Positions 60,245 to 64,000 of a DNA stretch of 64,000 nt are shown in pieces. How positions within the stretch are numbered: position 1 is the first letter of the stretch; each line of letters begins with the position of its first letter. The notes beneath the pieces were generated by a model. The model had not been told where the DNA came from, made no database searches, and worked only from the letters and a program-made list of their open reading frames with translations. A program made the translations under genes and the position numbers. This stretch comes from Galerina marginata (lineage: Eukaryota > Basidiomycota > Agaricomycetes > Agaricales > Galerinaceae): contig JAECYW010000001.1 of assembly GCA_023014335.1 (NCBI GenBank), positions 2,294,001 through 2,358,000 of the forward strand. The letters run 5' to 3'.

Positions 60245-60400
60245 ACTATCTAAAGAAGGCTAAAAAATGTTTTTTAAAAAATATTTTTATCAAAATGTTT
60301 CCTCTGAAACTTTAAAATGTTTTCAAAAATGTTTTTGATAAAACAAATAATATTCAATTTCAGAAAATGTTTCTAGGATAAAAAATGTTTTATACTGGTA
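60245..60400. repeat. AT-rich AAAATGTTTT repeat cluster, inner copy
   Basis: At least six AAAATGTTT or TAAAATGTTT words in both orientations within 150 bp, the same vocabulary as 61300-61640. Confidence 0.6.
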
Positions 60401-60654
60401 AGGGGTGCCAGGGGTCCAAAAATTCAATAAAACATTTTGGGCCTTCCAAAAAAAGCCCCAGCATATAAAAAATACTCTACAGGATGTACCATTGCCTATA
60501 CATCTTTATAAAAGCCAAAGGCCAGAAAGCAAATTTTATATCTAGTCTATACAGTATTAAAATGCAAACAATCTTCATGGGATTGTTGAACATCTAAGGT
60601 GCAGAAAACAATACCAATAGTAATTATAAAGCTATTAAGCATTTAATTATCTCT

Positions 60655-60870
60655 TCTCCTAAAAACAGAGGATTACTGTCACCATCACATTTCACAGAAA
60701 TCAACACAGTTGATTTTCTTAGTAGGCTCTTTGAACAAAGCTAATATTTTATCAGCACTTCTGTCATATAATTGGACAACTTTGTCATTTCCACAGATGA
60801 AAAATCATAAAGAATCAGCAGTAATTGGCATAGGTATGCCAGGCCCTATCTGTGCTTACTCCCACCCATA
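60655..60870 (-). pseudogene. PRP19 WD40 fragment, copy 1
   Basis: The minus-strand translation gives CGNDKVVQLYDRSADKILA, then KEPTKKINCVDF, closely resembling a WD40 blade of the spliceosomal E3 ligase PRP19 (GGNDKxVxxYDRSxxKxLAxLKGHTKK pattern). Stops flank it on both sides. It lies 1 kb from the KDZ gene end, inside the presumed element. Confidence 0.55.
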
Positions 60871-61002
60871 ACCTTCAGGAATAACTCATTCATTTTTTGT
60901 CTGTTTTGGAAGCTTCTGGGCTTGTTTGAAAAGTTCTGAGTACAGAAACTTGTACCTATTTCTGTGTTTACCTGTGTGCCTTACCTGCATAGGTTTGTGT
61001 AT

Positions 61003-61215
61003 CTAATGGCTTAGTGCATCAGCTGAAAGCGGAAGAGTACTGCCACTGTTGCATTTATAAGAAGCAATATGATTGATTTTCTTGGTATGCTCTTTCAATG
61101 CAGCCAATACTTTGTTGGTACTTCTGTTATCTAACTGGACAACTTTAGCATTTCCATCAGTCAACAATTGTGATGAATGACTGTGAGGGATAGCCAAAGC
61201 AACAGAAAAAGTCAA
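61003..61215 (-). pseudogene. PRP19 WD40 fragment, copy 2
   Basis: Second version of the same blade: NAKVVQLDNRSTNKVLAAL, then KEHTKKINH and LPLSADALSH, in a 70-codon frame. About 110 bp is alignable to copy 1, roughly 360 bp away in the same orientation; the two have diverged at about a quarter of positions. Confidence 0.55.
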
Positions 61216-61289
61216 AAAAAAGAAAGATTTTGGGCTGGAACTAAAATATTGATCTTATCAACAGTTAATAAAGGTTTAGACATTACAAA

Positions 61290-61640
61290 TAGCCAAGTAA
61301 TGAAATTTAAAAATGTATTTCAATACAACCAAAAACATTTCAAAGACTCCAAAACTTGCTTCAAAATGTTTTTCAGTCCAATCAGAAATGTTTTGAGCAC
61401 TTGAAATGTTTCTCAATGCAATCAAAAACATTTTGCAGACTTAGATATGTTTTTAATTGCATATCAGAAACATTTTAAAGACTTAGAAAATGTTTTTCAA
61501 TGCACTCAGAAACATTTTGAAGACTTAGAAAATGTTTTTCAATGCACTCAGAAACATTTTGGAGGCTTGAAAACATTCCGAAAACATTTTGCAGACTCAA
61601 AAATTGTTTAAAACAGTAGTCAAAAATATTTTTCAATATA
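61290..61640. repeat. Subterminal-type repeats: AAACATTTT / AAAATGTTT words
   Basis: AGAAACATTTT(G/A)(A/G)AGACTTAGAAAATGTTTTTCAATGCACTCAG-type units recur about every 50 bp between 61430 and 61560, with looser copies on both sides, many as inverted pairs. Clusters like this near transposon ends often bind the transposase. Confidence 0.75.
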
Positions 61641-61677
61641 TATATATAACACAGTTTAAAGCCTACACATACTCAAA

Positions 61678-64000
61678 CTACATTGACATTTCACTATCCG
61701 AATGACCCAAATCACCTTGTAGTCCTTCCATTTCCAAATTGTCCATTAATTCAGATTCATCCAAAAGCATCTTCTCCTCTGATAGCTCAGATATGTTATC
61801 TTCATTGTCTCTTTCATCTTCATCCTCCAAGATTACGTTTTCTGTATATTCAAACTTCCTGGCTTCTGCCAATTCATCAAGACTTGGTCCCCAGCTACCT
61901 TCAAGAATAGCAGGTATTTGCCTAACAGTTGGCTCCCAGTTCAAACATAGGCGTAGCAAATAATTTCTTCGCTCATTTAGCTGATAGACCAGTCCTGGAT
62001 CTTCTTCTGACCATTTGATAGCCGTAGTAACAGTGACCCACTCCTCTTGCATCCATTGGTACATAGAAATCTTTTCTGCTTTGAGTCGTCTTTCTTCTTC
62101 CAAACAACGATCATATTCTAACAGCAATTTAATTCCTGCTCGGATGTCTTCATCTCCTAGCCAAAGAGGAACATCAAACTGATCATCACTCTCATCAGTA
62201 AGTCCAATGTCCTGCCAGATTGCATCATCTACATCAAGTTTGAACAATCCTTCAAGTTCAATTTCCATGGGTGCAAGCGCTCCCTTTGGTGCCTTTTTGG
62301 ATTGAATCAACTTCACCAGCTCCTTGCATAGCTTATTATAGTTGCGTGCCAATGTTTGGATGCCAGGTTCCTTTTTCTTTATCTGCTGATCGGTATGTTT
62401 TTGTAGTTTTGCTTGATTTACTGTATTCCGATAAGCTCGAACCAAGCCTTCAAGTTCAAACTTGCGCTGTCTCAACCGATCACGAATGCGTTGTTTCAAA
62501 GCCAAAGCATTCATCCTGATCTTTAGGAATTCATTTCCCATCAATTTGGTTAGATTCAATCTACCATCAACTGACAGTTTGGCTTTTTTATTGCCAATGG
62601 TTTTTTTGGATTTTTTAATCTTGTCTTGAAGATCTTCAATAAAGGATTGAAGTGTCAAAGCATCCAGACCATCCTCATAATTTCCACTTTCTAACATGGC
62701 CTCATAGCCTCCCAACTCATTCTCATTATTCTCCGTAGTCTTCATAATTGCCAAGATTTCTTCAATTTCTTTATTGGCCAAGTGTTTGGATTGTTTTTTT
62801 AAAGGCTTTGTTTGCTCAATAACCTGAGCATCCCATTCATCGCGGAGTAGATCTTCATTGTATCCCATATCAAAAATAGGCTGAAGGGCATCCCAAGCAG
62901 TATTTTTCTTCTCAATTGTCACAATCCATTTACGACGCAACCAATTCCCCAGACCAAGCAAAGACTTGTCATCAAGATGTTTGACCTGGGTATCAATTGT
63001 ATAAATGCGATTATAATATCCAGACACTCGGCAGGAAGGAATCAAGGCTTTAATAGCACTCCAAAACCTTTCACATCCTTCACCATCTGTAAGACCAAAT
63101 CCCACACATTTACGAGGGTGGTAAATGATCTGGCAAGGCCATTGGTGGCCATATGCGTGGAACACTGAGATACCAAATACAATCCGATCCAAAAACTCTC
63201 CAAGAAATCCAAACTTTCGGCAACTGCGATCCAGCTGACAGCCAATATCGTACAACAATCCAATTCTCATGGACTCTGGAATGTGGTCATAGAGCTTCTT
63301 CAGCAGGGTCAATGCATAGTGCTGTTTTTCACCTGCCGAAGTCATATTTACTAGCCAAAGAACACGATCATGTCGGCAGAGCAATGCCATAAGACCAGTA
63401 TCGGCAAAAAATAGAGTACTAGATCTGATCCGCTTTTCATCGGCAGCCGTAAAAGAATCATTACATCCATCAAGAACAGAAGTAGGCACCCGCATTCCAT
63501 TTTCATAGTCAGGAACATTGGCCTGAGACTCTGCAGATTTACTCTTGGATTTCTTAGACTTTTTGGGTGGTCGTATTTCTTCCACCTCAGCCTCCATTGC
63601 ATCTACTTCCTCTTTTGGAATAAAAATAGTCTCCGGATGTGTGCGAGGGCCCTGCCATTCTTTGCTGTCTGACTTGCGGCGCTTTTGGGTAAAGCATGCA
63701 TCAATACACACAATTGCATCCACCCTAAATAAATATTTATAATTATAGAAATTTAATACTAATCATAAAGCTTACAATTCTTCAGGTTTGCACCAATTCT
63801 GACCACCAAAGCAAAGAGGACATCGTTCCCGAAGATATTCACTTGGGCGATTAGCTTGGCCACTATTGTTGGTAGAACCTTCTTCATCCAAACCCTCTCC
63901 AGCTGCTACCAATATAGTTAAGCACATAATAAATCCAAAAGCTCTGAGATTTAATATAAACCTTTTTCCTTATCTTGATCAACATCCATCAGAATTTGTG
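61678..64000 (-). CDS. Second KDZ transposase, 5' end beyond window
   Basis: Exons 63724-61678 (682 codons, fully open, stop at 61678), 63905-63776 and the edge of another from 63962. A CxC1-like cluster (RERCPLCFGG) directly precedes the KDZ core: VCIDACF (first Asp), LLYDIGCQLDRS, FHAYGHQWPCQ, GLTDGEGCERFW. A long charged, helix-rich tail with many Lys/Glu follows and ends in a Ser/Asp/Glu-rich C-terminus. No Ulp1 motif occurs downstream, unlike the KDZ gene at 13.75-18.38 kb, and the two share only core motifs, so they belong to different KDZ lineages. Gene intact as far as seen. Confidence 0.85.

Noticed and set aside
1..64000. TET/JBP dioxygenase gene associated with KDZ elements
   Set aside because: Such linkage is known in some mushrooms, so I looked for the HxD...H dioxygenase pattern near both KDZ genes; none was seen.
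1..64000. tRNA, rRNA, CRISPR or telomeric arrays
   Set aside because: No cloverleaf-type A/B boxes, rRNA cores, spacer-repeat arrays or TTAGGG runs noticed.

Overview
The window is nuclear DNA from a filamentous basidiomycete, most likely an Agaricomycete. Genes are cut by many short GT-AG introns (mostly 45-75 nt, some with CTAA-type branch points). Families restricted to, or greatly expanded in, mushroom-forming fungi recur: KDZ, Plavaka, tnp2 (CACTA-like) and hAT transposases, DUF6589 and DUF6532. I saw no tRNA, rRNA, CRISPR array or prokaryotic operon.

Layout. 0-13.7 kb: an uncertain multi-exon minus-strand gene, a degenerate ~240-bp tandem repeat array (2.33-3.72 kb), a stop-riddled minus-strand gene (6.4-8.7 kb) flanked by diverged copies of a ~280-bp segment, and weak ORFs. 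13.75-18.38 kb: the best gene here, a 12-exon KDZ transposase whose C-terminus is an Ulp1/C48 SUMO-protease domain; after splicing all 1,334 codons are open. 18.7-21.5 kb: a broken tnp2-type transposase with a ~0.9-kb insertion. 22-28.7 kb: three fairly clean genes (an Agaricomycete multicopy family with one likely frameshift; an intact 924-aa orphan-family protein; an intact 287-aa protein with a GRF-like zinc motif). 29.5-40.7 kb: a graveyard holding a RIF1-derived fragment, a DUF6589 pseudogene, a LINE 3' end, a 60-bp tandem repeat, a polyketide-synthase acyltransferase fragment and a hAT C-terminus. 41-45 kb: small genes plus a degenerate paralogue of the GRF-like gene. 45.8-49.5 kb: an intact 8-exon, 1,103-aa gene of a multicopy Agaricomycete family. 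50.4-56.1 kb: a Plavaka transposase with a stop and a frameshift, then an AT-hook/DUF6532 gene with two TGA stops. 57-64 kb: a degenerate gene, the 5' part of UTP20 (frameshifted, truncated), and a second KDZ element running off the end, whose 3' flank carries short AT-rich repeats and two copies of a PRP19 WD40 fragment.

The genes do not form a pathway. The organising theme is transposons plus broken pieces of conserved single-copy genes (RIF1, UTP20, PRP19, a PKS). Several reading frames are interrupted by TGA where the frame continues cleanly, as expected from CGA-to-TGA (CpG deamination or RIP-like) decay, whereas the KDZ-Ulp1 gene, the 924-aa gene, the 1,103-aa gene and the GRF-like gene are fully open. 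Exon coordinates quoted below were derived by hand from splice signals and frame continuity, not from transcripts; family names rest on recognised motifs, not on a database search.
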